From DATCRE01 sp964235605 (GTDB lineage: Bacteria; Bacteroidota; Bacteroidia; Cytophagales; Cyclobacteriaceae): DNA of 64,000 bases. The stretch covers positions 62,001 through 126,000 of the forward strand of contig CAXSCR010000006.1 of assembly GCA_964235605.1 (NCBI GenBank), read 5' to 3'. A program made the translations under genes and the position numbers. Numbering within the stretch: position 1 is the stretch's first letter; each line of letters opens with the position of its first letter. Of this stretch, positions 25,675-33,656 are shown piece after piece. Under the pieces are notes generated by a model that saw only the letters and a program-made list of their open reading frames with translations, searched no databases and was not told where the DNA came from.

Positions 25675-27294
25675 TTATTCAGCTCCGTCTTCACCAGCAA
25701 AGTAAACTGTATGTCCACCTACACGTTCACCCAGTGCAGCACCTTCTTCAATGTCTGCACGATAATGAATAGCGGCATATAATCTCGACATACCTGCTTC
25801 GTGAGCCATCTCTTCAAATTCAGCAGTATGGGCAGGAAAAAGGTGTGACAATACCACACTTGCTGCTGAAGAAAATGTTGAGTGACCAGATACGTAAGCT
25901 GGAAAATTAGGAATACCGGTTCCAGTTTTTATAGTTGGATCCAACTGACACGGACGTGGACTAAAGTAAAAGAACTTCGAATCCCAGCAAGAAACCCCAG
26001 CATCATGCATGGCCATGTTCAACAGCGCATATGCACGTGCTGCCCGCACTTCGCTATAATCAGCGTCACGTATATATTCGGTTGCAATATCATTCCAATG
26101 GCCGGCAGGCGTATAGGTACCTACACCATCTGCCCACTTATGCACAATGGCTAATCGTTCACGTGTTAAGTTGTCTGAATAATGTTTTACTTCAGCGAGT
26201 TGTTCGTTCATTTTTGCTGAGCCAGTTGGTGGTGGTGGGCCAGGACGATCACTTGTAATCTGACCATTATCCATGCGCCAGGCCTTTACACCTGTAAGTT
26301 GATTTTGATTTGCATCAAATGTTCGCAACCCAAAAAAGGGAAGCATAGGAGGTCTTACAGGATTTTCAAGACATTTCCATGGAATTTCATTCTTCGCTGT
26401 AGCCGCATCTGCAAAAGCTTTCCATTTTGCTTTATCGCCGCCAGATACGCCCATTTTGTCACCCTTGGCCCTGTTAATATATAAGGTAGCTACAGACTTA
26501 CCCAATGCAAGTCCCGCAGCAATATCTGATGGTGATGCTTTGCCTGACCACAAAGCCGCATTACGTTGCTCAGCAGCTTTCATGGTAATCTCTTCAACAG
26601 CAGAAGGAAAAAGTAATTTCAACATCTCTGCTGATACACCAGATAACACCGCATCATACGATGGATAAGACGGCAATTCAGTTTCTGGTGCAAGTGATTT
26701 AATACCCACATCATTCTTATGCGGTGACGGTCTATTATACAAATGCATATAGTGCCACGCCGTTTTGAGTGCTTCATATTGTGCTACACTTACATAGCTA
26801 TACGCGCGTGCTGCATAGGGTGGATTACAAAAAGGGAATTGCGGAAATGAAAATGGATTTTCTGCATCAGGCACAGGGTATGCACCATTAACAGGTTCTG
26901 GCGGCAAATTATAACGCGCTACAAGTTCACGTAAAAATTGATTCCATCGTATTACACCTCCGCCACTCCAATACGAAATTGCCTTTCGCTGACCATTGGT
27001 TAAGTTACTTTGCAGTCCCTTAATCGCTGCAAGCTCTGCCACATAGGCATCAGAAGTTATGTCCGCGGGCGGATTAAATACTTTGGGCGTTGAATTCTCA
27101 ACAATGTTTGTAATAGAAGTCAACGTCATTGTAGTCACATCAGCAGGCGCCCAATTTTCAGCATCTGCATCAAGATCAGCAGGTGTTAATGGTTTAAGGG
27201 TTTCGGTAAAATCAAGATCCTTATTACAACTGACTATCGTGATGATAATCAAAATAAAGCTTGAAGCGAGTAGTATATAAAATTTAGATTTCAT
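25675..27294 (-). CDS. PAP2/vanadium haloperoxidase-like lipoprotein
   Basis: A 539-residue exported lipoprotein: hydrophobic segment ILLASSFILIIITIVS followed by the lipobox cysteine (VSCNKD). The core is an all-helical acid-phosphatase/vanadium-haloperoxidase domain. Its anion-binding motifs are near the end: SPRPCQLDP, the central YVSGHSTFSSAASVVLSHLF and SRLYAAIHYRADIEEG with the histidine pair. This fits vanadium-dependent peroxidases and related phosphatases of unknown substrate common in Cytophagales. It is 8 bp after a beta-barrel-like gene, so the pair is likely co-expressed. Confidence 0.87.
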   Translation of the reverse strand: MKSKFYILLASSFILIIITIVSCNKDLDFTETLKPLTPADLDADAENWAPADVTTMTLTSITNIVENSTPKVFNPPADITSDAYVAELAAIKGLQSNLTNGQRKAISYWSGGGVIRWNQFLRELVARYNLPPEPVNGAYPVPDAENPFSFPQFPFCNPPYAARAYSYVSVAQYEALKTAWHYMHLYNRPSPHKNDVGIKSLAPETELPSYPSYDAVLSGVSAEMLKLLFPSAVEEITMKAAEQRNAALWSGKASPSDIAAGLALGKSVATLYINRAKGDKMGVSGGDKAKWKAFADAATAKNEIPWKCLENPVRPPMLPFFGLRTFDANQNQLTGVKAWRMDNGQITSDRPGPPPPTGSAKMNEQLAEVKHYSDNLTRERLAIVHKWADGVGTYTPAGHWNDIATEYIRDADYSEVRAARAYALLNMAMHDAGVSCWDSKFFYFSPRPCQLDPTIKTGTGIPNFPAYVSGHSTFSSAASVVLSHLFPAHTAEFEEMAHEAGMSRLYAAIHYRADIEEGAALGERVGGHTVYFAGEDGAE

Positions 27295-27302
27295 GTTAGT
27301 TA

Positions 27303-28223
27303 TTATTTATTCTTGTTAAAAAAGAATGTGTACATAAGGCCACCCATAACAGTGGTTGACTGGCCAACATTTCTACCAGCCACTGTCTGCTTTACAGAAC
27401 CGCGAACAGCAAGGTATTTGGGCCATGGCAGATAATACATTACCAGCGCACCCACTTTAGAATAGTTCATCCGATTTGAAACGAAAGGCATATCCTGCCT
27501 ACGAATATCATCGCCACCCAATGTATTCTGTTGTGTATAACTCGCTTCTACCTGCAATGCTTGCTTGTGGTACCCGACTGTAAAAAACATATCGAATACG
27601 TTAGGCATAGCAACTTCATTTGTCATGTAGAGCTGATCATTGGTGTAATAGGTTGATCTGTCAAGAGTAACATTGCTTCGCCAGGTATAGGCTGCTGATC
27701 CGTTTACATATAAACCGCTTTTAAGCGTTGCATTCAAATTCAATCGCCAAGCAAGTTGTTTGCTCAATGTGCCAAGCGAAAGCGGAAAGAAATCTGGCGA
27801 ATAATTACTCAATGGATTTGAGTAGGCAATGCCTGCAAAAGCTTTTATGACTATGATACTGTCTACATTTACTTTAAGGAAATTGTATTTAACAGCAAGC
27901 GTTAAATCTTGTATACCCGCCATTTCATGCATTGTACCTAGACTTGCTTTTGTTTTAATATAGGGTATCATAGCAATGATATTAACCTTTTTGCTAAGGC
28001 CATACGTGCCCATCCACGTTAAACTTTGTGTGTTAACCCGGCCAATGTTTTCATTGTCGCGCTTCTTCTCACCTTGCCAGTAATTTTTCCAGCTGTCATG
28101 ACCATACATGAAACCGGTACAAAATGTTTTGTTAGGCATCATAAGTCCGTCTGTAATAGTTTGCGCTTTAACTGAACCCGTTATAAGCAGACATAGTGTA
28201 ACCATGTATAAATGTATCTTCAT
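27303..28223 (-). CDS. outer-membrane beta-barrel protein (MetA-pathway/transporter-like)
   Basis: A 306-residue protein with a signal peptide (about 1-20, ending VKAQ) and alternating hydrophobic strands throughout, ending in MYTFFFNKNK, compatible with an outer-membrane barrel of about 12 strands. Opening segments such as KTFCTGFMYGHDSWKNYW and KVNIIAMIPYIKT resemble the transporter / phenol-degradation (MetA) family. Probably forms an operon with the downstream haloperoxidase-like gene. The transported compound is unknown. Confidence 0.7.
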   Translation of the reverse strand: MKIHLYMVTLCLLITGSVKAQTITDGLMMPNKTFCTGFMYGHDSWKNYWQGEKKRDNENIGRVNTQSLTWMGTYGLSKKVNIIAMIPYIKTKASLGTMHEMAGIQDLTLAVKYNFLKVNVDSIIVIKAFAGIAYSNPLSNYSPDFFPLSLGTLSKQLAWRLNLNATLKSGLYVNGSAAYTWRSNVTLDRSTYYTNDQLYMTNEVAMPNVFDMFFTVGYHKQALQVEASYTQQNTLGGDDIRRQDMPFVSNRMNYSKVGALVMYYLPWPKYLAVRGSVKQTVAGRNVGQSTTVMGGLMYTFFFNKNK

Positions 28224-28430
28224 ATAGAATGTTGGAGGTGGTTATTTTTATTAAACAAGTATGACTAGAATAGCTAGAAGATAGCCTGATTTGAATCGGA
28301 ACAATAAATTCATACTACAGATTGAATTCATAATTCATCACGCAGCAAAGCATTGTTCAACACCCATCGTGCAGATAATCCATTCCGGAAGCACGAAGAA
28401 ATGACTCTTCAAATCGGACAAAAATTGATA

Positions 28431-29027
28431 TCACCCTTGAGGCGGAGGCGTAATGATGGTCTGGTAAAAAAGTTGTTCAACCTCTTGCTTCCATTCGAAA
28501 ACAATAGAACTACTCCAACCTGCTGTAAGTGCATTGATGCAAATCGATGTAGGGAAAAAATATTTTATAAAATTAAACGGCTTGACATTCTGCTTTGAAT
28601 CCGAAGATTTGTCAGTAAATGTTTGTACGTAATCTGTTAAGGCGTTATTTATTTTTTTGCTTTCTTCATCCTTTAAGCAAACTACATATAATGTATCGTC
28701 GGCGTATTTCTGCTTTACCAATCTGTAAAACTCACCGTTGTGTTCTGTCTCTCCGTCAATCCTTGAATAGTCATCATCATTTATTCGATACGGAATAGCC
28801 AGCGGCATTTTAACTATAAAAGTTTCTGCATCAGAGTATTGTTGAGAATCCAGACGATTGGTTAGGCTACGGTTTGCGTAAAATCGCAATTCCAAAAACA
28901 CAAAATAATAGCCCAGCACATTAAAGAGCAATACAGCAATAAGCACTATGGGGCAGATTCTTCTCACCGTTCGATTTAGGGCTACATAGGTAATCAAAAT
29001 TAGTTGACCAGGCAAGGAATTTAGCAA
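28431..29027 (-). CDS. hypothetical protein with N-terminal membrane anchor
   Basis: A 198-residue protein. One hydrophobic helix (about 26-48, IVLIAVLLFNVLGYYFVFLELR) is followed by an outside domain with conserved-looking motifs: LDSQQYSDAETFIVKMPLAIPY, GEFYRLVKQKYADDTLYVVCLKD and a final PPPQG tail. I recall similar genes as conserved Bacteroidota hypotheticals. Alternative in-frame starts exist downstream of 29027. Function unknown; the plan suggests a periplasmic protein held at the inner membrane. Confidence 0.7.
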   Translation of the reverse strand: MLNSLPGQLILITYVALNRTVRRICPIVLIAVLLFNVLGYYFVFLELRFYANRSLTNRLDSQQYSDAETFIVKMPLAIPYRINDDDYSRIDGETEHNGEFYRLVKQKYADDTLYVVCLKDEESKKINNALTDYVQTFTDKSSDSKQNVKPFNFIKYFFPTSICINALTAGWSSSIVFEWKQEVEQLFYQTIITPPPQG

Positions 29028-29057
29028 CGGGCATATGGCCCGTGGGATAAAGAATTT

Positions 29058-29092
29058 ACGATTGATTGATTGACGATTATTTGATCAATTAC
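29058..29092. repeat. degenerate 7-bp repeat array
   Basis: Heptamers ACGATTG, ATTGATT, GACGATT, ATTTGAT, CAATTAC; ACGATT recurs at a 14-bp distance. It sits between the membrane-anchored hypothetical and rsmG. Confidence 0.45.
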
Positions 29093-29134
29093 GGGGCGTT
29101 AGATTCCCCATGTCTGCGCGCAGAGCATGCAGTG

Positions 29135-29764
29135 CTAGATTGGCACAAACACTACCTTCTTGGTTTCGAAGAATTCTTCTTTAAAGTGGGTAGATAAATC
29201 GAATACTTGGTGTAGTCTTTTTAGTTCCGCTAACTCTTCATCAAGGTCTCCGCCTTTCAGATAAAGAATTCCGTTATCCATTTCATGTTTGGATTTCGTT
29301 TTTACCTTTTGATGAATCCAACCATAAAATTCTTTGAGCCTCGTTACCGCGCGACTTACTATAAAATCATATTGACCTCTTATTTGCTCGGCGCGGATTT
29401 GTTCAGCTCTGACATTTTTTAATCCTAGACCTTCAGCCACATTCTTTACTACGGTGATTTTTTTACCAATAGAATCGACGAGGTGAAATTGTGTTTGTGG
29501 GAAAAGAATGGCCAATGGTATTCCGGGAAAACCTCCTCCCGTGCCAACATCTAAAATATCTGAACTGGGTTGGAACGAAATAATTTTTGCAATGCCTAGT
29601 GAATGCAAAACATGATTGATGTATAAGTTATCAACGTCCTTACGGGATATCACATTGATTTTATCATTCCACTCTTTGTATAGCGAATAGAGTTCAGCGA
29701 ACTGTTTCTTTTGTTGATCGGAAAGGTTGGGAAAATAATGATATATGATGTCAGCTGTCTGCAC
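29135..29764 (-). CDS. rsmG: 16S rRNA (guanine-527-N7)-methyltransferase RsmG
   Basis: A 209-residue SAM-dependent methyltransferase that modifies G527 of 16S rRNA in the 30S decoding region. Family marks: the YKEWNDKINVISRKD opening, NHVLHSLG, the SAM loop DVGTGGGFPGIPLAILFP, FHLVDSIGKKITVVKNVAE and VSRAVTRLKEF. Length is typical. The upstream neighbour is a PIN toxin gene 15 bp away on the same strand, an accidental pairing rather than a functional one. Loss of RsmG in other bacteria gives low-level streptomycin resistance. Confidence 0.96.
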   Translation of the reverse strand: MQTADIIYHYFPNLSDQQKKQFAELYSLYKEWNDKINVISRKDVDNLYINHVLHSLGIAKIISFQPSSDILDVGTGGGFPGIPLAILFPQTQFHLVDSIGKKITVVKNVAEGLGLKNVRAEQIRAEQIRGQYDFIVSRAVTRLKEFYGWIHQKVKTKSKHEMDNGILYLKGGDLDEELAELKRLHQVFDLSTHFKEEFFETKKVVFVPI

Positions 29765-29779
29765 GAAAATGAATATTAA

Positions 29780-30148
29780 TTAGCTTATAAAAAGTGTTTG
29801 GATGTCACTTATCTTATTAAAATGTTTATCAGCAGTAAGTAGTGGGAGATGCAAATATTTTGCTGTTGCTGCAATAATACAATCAGGGAGTTTTAGCTTA
29901 AAATTTCTTCTTAATTTGATAGCTTCTGATTTTATCTCATGATTGAATTCTACAAGAACACAACTATCAATTAAGGATTGTAATATTTTTATGCTTTCAG
30001 AACTTAGACCGGGTTTGCTCAGAAGTTCCATCTCGGAAATAAATGAAATAAAAATTATCTTATCCTGAAGAAATTCTGTAATCGCTTCATCTCCATTAAC
30101 CAGATGTATTAATACGTTGGTATCAACAAGATAGTCGCTACCACTCAT
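29780..30148 (-). CDS. PIN-domain ribonuclease toxin (VapC-like)
   Basis: A 122-residue PIN-domain protein. The acidic catalytic residues are visible: D in YLVDTNVLIHLVNGDE near the N-terminus, E in EMELLSKPG around residue 40, and D in LPDCIIAATAKYL around 90, with a final D in LLTADKHF. VapC toxins cut RNA, often initiator tRNA or rRNA. The ATG lies inside the end of the upstream antitoxin gene (11-bp overlap), the usual translational coupling for toxin/antitoxin pairs. All key residues are kept, so it should be active. Confidence 0.88.
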   Translation of the reverse strand: MSGSDYLVDTNVLIHLVNGDEAITEFLQDKIIFISFISEMELLSKPGLSSESIKILQSLIDSCVLVEFNHEIKSEAIKLRRNFKLKLPDCIIAATAKYLHLPLLTADKHFNKISDIQTLFIS

Positions 30149-30314
30149 TTCTAATCTTTTTTTGATAGGTCAAAGGATCACCAAAAACACCTTTCAGTTT
30201 ACCTGAAAACTTCTTGGCGTTAAACCCTTTTGAACTGGTTCGCTTTTGTAATAGCTCTTGCTCAGCTTTCTCAAGCTTTGCCTTTGTTATTGGCTTTTTA
30301 ATTCTAACAACCAT
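30138..30314 (-). CDS. small antitoxin of the PIN toxin
   Basis: A 58-residue lysine-rich protein read from the ATG at 30312-30314 to TAG at 30138-30140. It begins VVRIKKPITKAKLEKAEQEL and ends NEW; the middle (SSKGFNAKKFSGKLKGVF) looks unstructured, as expected for a toxin-neutralising tail. Its stop overlaps the toxin start by 11 bp. No ribbon-helix-helix or AbrB motif is certain, so its family is not assigned; the role is inferred from size, charge and position. Confidence 0.75.
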   Translation of the reverse strand: MVVRIKKPITKAKLEKAEQELLQKRTSSKGFNAKKFSGKLKGVFGDPLTYQKKIRNEW

Positions 30315-30359
30315 AAAGCATCCTCCCTTACAAAATTAAGCAATACTTCATAATAATTA

Positions 30360-30968
30360 TTAAATATGATCTCGCTTGTTCTTCACCATTTCAAACATCA
30401 ATTCACGTGCACGATGAAGCTGCGCCTTTACGGTGCCTAATGGAGCTTCCAGTTCAACAGCAATTTCTTCGTACGACAATTCATTGAAATAGCGTAATCT
30501 AACTAACTTTTGATATTTGGCCGGAAGCTTATCAACAAAAATTTGCACTAACTCCGCCTTTTGTGCCTTAATTGTTTCTTCCTGCGGATCAAGATTTTCG
30601 TCTTCTACATCAATAGAAACCGATTGACCATCATCGTCTGTGTACGTGTTCTCAATACTGAGCGTATTCAGCTTTTTCTTTCTGATGTAGTCAATGGTGT
30701 TGTTGGTAGCAATTCTAAATAACCAAGTGCTGAATGTGAAATCCTTCTTAAAGCGATGTAAACTTCTAAATGCTTTGGCGAATGATTCAATGGTAAGGTC
30801 TTCCGCATCATCCACATTGCGAACCATTTTCAAAATCATGTGGTAAACCGGACGTTTGTACCGCTGTAATAGTTTCGCGTAAGCTGGATCATCGCCTCCA
30901 ACGGCTAAGTCAATTAAGCGGAAATCTTCTATTGCCTTATCAGAAAAGTCCCGTTTTAATTCCTCCAT
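30360..30968 (-). CDS. RNA polymerase sigma factor, ECF-like
   Basis: A 202-residue sigma-70 family protein, taken from the ATG that begins EELKRDFSDKAIEDF (the longer frame to 31022 runs into the upstream gene). Region 2 (RYKRPVYHMILKMVRNVDDAEDLTIESFAKAF) and region 4 (LPAKYQKLVRLRYFNELSYEEIAVELEAPLGTVKAQLHRA) are intact; the insert between them is acidic. This type, without an adjacent anti-sigma gene, is abundant in Bacteroidota and resembles general ECF/SigE-like factors. It overlaps the end of the glycosyltransferase gene by 13 bp, so the two are likely co-transcribed. Confidence 0.92.
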   Translation of the reverse strand: MEELKRDFSDKAIEDFRLIDLAVGGDDPAYAKLLQRYKRPVYHMILKMVRNVDDAEDLTIESFAKAFRSLHRFKKDFTFSTWLFRIATNNTIDYIRKKKLNTLSIENTYTDDDGQSVSIDVEDENLDPQEETIKAQKAELVQIFVDKLPAKYQKLVRLRYFNELSYEEIAVELEAPLGTVKAQLHRARELMFEMVKNKRDHI

Positions 30969-32053
30969 TGTACTTTTTTGGTTAATAATGCCACCAGTCC
31001 TGTTGAAATATAGTAAATGCAATAAAGAAAGTCTAAAAACACAATAGGTAAGGCCCCAAACTTTTGCCCGAGCTGTTTAACGGCGATTTGTGTAACAAGG
31101 ATGAGTAAAAGTGCGCGAAATGCTAGCGCAACGGCAACTAAGTATATCGGTATAAAGATAATAAGCATGTAGATACCACCTAACCAGCTTAATACCCAGG
31201 TAATTGAAAAAATTCCGAGTAGCGCCTTGTGTTTAAATTTGTACTTCTTACCTACCGATAAGTGGCGAACTTTCTGATAAAAAAATGATTTTAAAGTTTT
31301 TTTCGGATGTGAGTGAACCAAAGAATCAACACCCAATGAAACCACGGTGTTATTGGCATTTGCATGTTGGTTTACAAAAAGATCATCATCACCGCCTGTA
31401 ATATGCATCAAGTGGTTAAACCCTTTACTTTCTAAAAAGTAAGATTTTCTATATGCGAGGTTGCGACCAACACCCATATAAGGAATCTTTAACAATGCCA
31501 ATCCGATATACTGAATAGCAGTTATGAACGATTCAAATCTGATAAATTTATTGAGAAAGCCAGGTTGAACTAAATAAGGAGAATAGCCCAAGACAAAAGT
31601 TGTCTGTTCAGCAAAATGTGAGCTTAAGGATGTTAACCATTGTGAATTCTCAGGACGGCAATCGGCATCTGTTAGCAAAATCCACTCGTTTCTTGCCGCC
31701 TTTATTCCCAATGTGAGGGCATATTTTTTACCATCTACATGCTCGGGCAAACGGTTTATATGCACCATACGTAAGCGTGTATCTTTCTTTGTTTCTTCCA
31801 AAAGAAAATCGAATGTAGCGTCATTGGATCGATCGTCTACAATAATCACTTCGAAGTGCGAATGATTTTGTGCCAATAATAAAGGAATTAATTCCTTTAG
31901 GTTCTCAAGCTCATCATGGGCACAAATGACGAGCGAAACAGGCGCAGTGAAGTTGGGTTGTTCCCGTTTACGTGCAAAGGCAATTAAAAAAGCAAGTAAG
32001 AAAACAATTTGTATTCCTATTGCAGCAAAGAAGGTAATGGTGATTGTAAGCAA
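30956..32053 (-). CDS. family 2 glycosyltransferase with membrane helices
   Basis: Membrane GT2 of about 365 residues. After an N-terminal helix comes the catalytic domain: SLVICAHDELENLKEL, VDDRSNDAT, the metal site DADCRP and a GGDDDLF motif, then three C-terminal helices. The frame is open to an ATG at 32122, but that overlaps tgt and lies upstream of a good minus-strand -7 box (32072-32079); the TTG at 32051-32053 is therefore the better start and still keeps the first helix. Likely makes a cell-surface polysaccharide or glycolipid. Product unknown. Confidence 0.85.
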   Translation of the reverse strand: MLTITITFFAAIGIQIVFLLAFLIAFARKREQPNFTAPVSLVICAHDELENLKELIPLLLAQNHSHFEVIIVDDRSNDATFDFLLEETKKDTRLRMVHINRLPEHVDGKKYALTLGIKAARNEWILLTDADCRPENSQWLTSLSSHFAEQTTFVLGYSPYLVQPGFLNKFIRFESFITAIQYIGLALLKIPYMGVGRNLAYRKSYFLESKGFNHLMHITGGDDDLFVNQHANANNTVVSLGVDSLVHSHPKKTLKSFFYQKVRHLSVGKKYKFKHKALLGIFSITWVLSWLGGIYMLIIFIPIYLVAVALAFRALLLILVTQIAVKQLGQKFGALPIVFLDFLYCIYYISTGLVALLTKKVQWRN

Positions 32054-32071
32054 AAGAGTGTGTTTAATGCA

Positions 32072-32079
32072 CAAATATA
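32072..32079 (-). promoter_or_regulatory. -7 promoter box of the glycosyltransferase-sigma unit
   Basis: TATATTTG on the minus strand, an exact TAnnTTTG match, 18 bases before the TTG start codon. It lies back to back with the tgt promoter, 43 bp away. Confidence 0.45.
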
Positions 32080-32122
32080 AAGCATCATTTAAACGATAAA
32101 AGGATTTTAATTTAATGAACAT

Positions 32123-32130
32123 TACTTTTG
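32123..32130 (+). promoter_or_regulatory. -7 promoter box of tgt
   Basis: TACTTTTG, an exact TAnnTTTG match. The transcript would begin about 3 nt before the ATG at 32139, so the mRNA would be nearly leaderless. This argues against the upstream in-frame ATG at 32115. Confidence 0.5.
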
Positions 32131-32138
32131 CTTTGAAT

Positions 32139-33269
32139 ATGAAATTTCAGTTAAAAGCCAAAGATCCCAAATCGTCAGCCCGCGCAGGGATTCTCGAAAC
32201 GGGGCATGGAGATATCCAAACACCTATTTTTATGCCTGTCGGCACAGCCGGATCTGTTAAAGCGGTTCACCAACGCGAGCTAGAAAATGATATTAAAGCA
32301 CAAATAATACTCGGTAACACTTACCATTTATACCTGAGACCTGGAATTGATTTGCTGGAAAAATCAGGTGGCTTACACAAATTCAATGGCTGGAGTAAAC
32401 CGTTGCTGACTGACAGCGGGGGCTACCAGGTTTATAGCTTGGCGGCAAATCGGAAGATCAAAGATGATGGCGTAATGTTCAAATCGCATATCGATGGTTC
32501 GAAGCATCACTTCACACCGGAAAATGTAATGGACATTCAGCGAAGCATTGGTGCTGATATCATTATGGCGTTTGATGAGTGTACACCTTATCCGTGCGAG
32601 TACAAGTATGCCTTAACTTCTATGGCCCTTACTCATCAATGGCTCAAGCGTTGTATTCAGCGCATGGATAAAACTGAACCAAAATATGGTTATGAACAAG
32701 CGCTCTTCCCTATTGTACAAGGGAGTGTGTACAAGGACTTACGTGAGCAATCAGCAACTTTTATAGCTTCACAAAATCAATTCGGAAATGCCATTGGCGG
32801 TTTATCTGTAGGCGAGCCTGCTGAAGATATGTATGCCATGACAGATTTGGTATGCGGAATTCTACCAGCTGATAAACCACGTTACTTGATGGGTGTTGGA
32901 ACACCAGAAAATATTTTAGAATGCATTGCATTGGGTGTTGATATGTTCGATTGTGTAATGCCTACACGTAATGCTCGTAATGGTATGTTGTTCACCACGC
33001 AGGGCATCATTAACATCAGAAATGAAAAGTGGAAAAACGATCTTTCAGCTGTTGATGCGGAGCTAGGCGGATATGTTAGTACGTTTCATTCTAAAGCTTA
33101 TCTACGCCACTTGGTTATAAACAAAGAAATACTGGGTGCACAGATAGCATCTATCCATAACCTTACTTTTTATCTGTGGCTAGTAAAAGAAGCTAGAGAA
33201 AAAATTATTGAAGGCACCTTTGCGAGTTGGAAGGATGAGATGGTGAAGCGAGTGAGCACGAGATTATAA
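32139..33269 (+). CDS. tgt: queuine/preQ1 tRNA-guanine transglycosylase
   Basis: Exchanges the wobble guanine-34 of GUN-anticodon tRNAs for preQ1 in queuosine synthesis. 376 residues, TIM barrel. Marks: MPVGTAGSVKAVHQREL, the catalytic-base region TDSGGYQVYSLA, MAFDECTPYP, IGGLSVGEP and FDCVMPTRNARNG. The zinc site near the C-terminus is altered: where E. coli has DCDCYTCKNYSRAYLHHL, this protein reads ELGGYVSTFHSKAYLRHL, so the three ligand cysteines are missing although the later IHN histidine stays. No other queuosine gene is nearby. Confidence 0.95.
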   Translation: MKFQLKAKDPKSSARAGILETGHGDIQTPIFMPVGTAGSVKAVHQRELENDIKAQIILGNTYHLYLRPGIDLLEKSGGLHKFNGWSKPLLTDSGGYQVYSLAANRKIKDDGVMFKSHIDGSKHHFTPENVMDIQRSIGADIIMAFDECTPYPCEYKYALTSMALTHQWLKRCIQRMDKTEPKYGYEQALFPIVQGSVYKDLREQSATFIASQNQFGNAIGGLSVGEPAEDMYAMTDLVCGILPADKPRYLMGVGTPENILECIALGVDMFDCVMPTRNARNGMLFTTQGIINIRNEKWKNDLSAVDAELGGYVSTFHSKAYLRHLVINKEILGAQIASIHNLTFYLWLVKEAREKIIEGTFASWKDEMVKRVSTRL

Positions 33270-33656
33270 ATACACTTACAATCTGGAAAAAGTAAAGGGT
33301 AGCTTTCTTACGGCAGTTAGGCCCAGCTTCATACTTTTAAAACAACCAACACTCCTTATGTTATCAAGCAATGCCATAGCAGATTTATCTTTTTAAATAC
33401 ATTAAGACATGGCTTTAGTCCTGGGCATTGCGGGAAAACGCCAGCACTTGATTGGCTTTATTGGGTTTTGAGTTAAAATTGATTCTGTCAACACGACCTA
33501 CCGCGAAACATTATTCTGACTAATGAAGATACAAGCGAGAGATTTCGTAGGATATATTTGATAATGTGTGCGTACACAGTAGTTTTGTGTACGCGAACAT
33601 AATGATATACCGTTGCGGTTGCGTAATCTTTACTTAAAAAAATCGTTCTTTTGGAT
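33270..33656. other. regulatory stretch ahead of the LacI-type gene
   Basis: 387 bp with no supportable gene. The right part holds a -7 box (33553-33560) and an operator-like inverted repeat (33570-33594); nothing recognisable is seen in the left 250 bp. Confidence 0.4.
33553..33594 (+). promoter_or_regulatory. promoter box and operator-like inverted repeat before LacI gene
   Basis: TATATTTG (33553-33560) matches TAnnTTTG. Ten bases later, where the transcript would begin, lies GCGTACACA (33570-33578) and its exact complement TGTGTACGC (33586-33594), separated by 7 bases. The position suggests an operator for autoregulation by the LacI-type protein encoded downstream. Confidence 0.45.

Noticed and set aside
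32054..32122. Longer start of the minus-strand glycosyltransferase
   Set aside because: It overlaps tgt and includes the gene's own predicted promoter.
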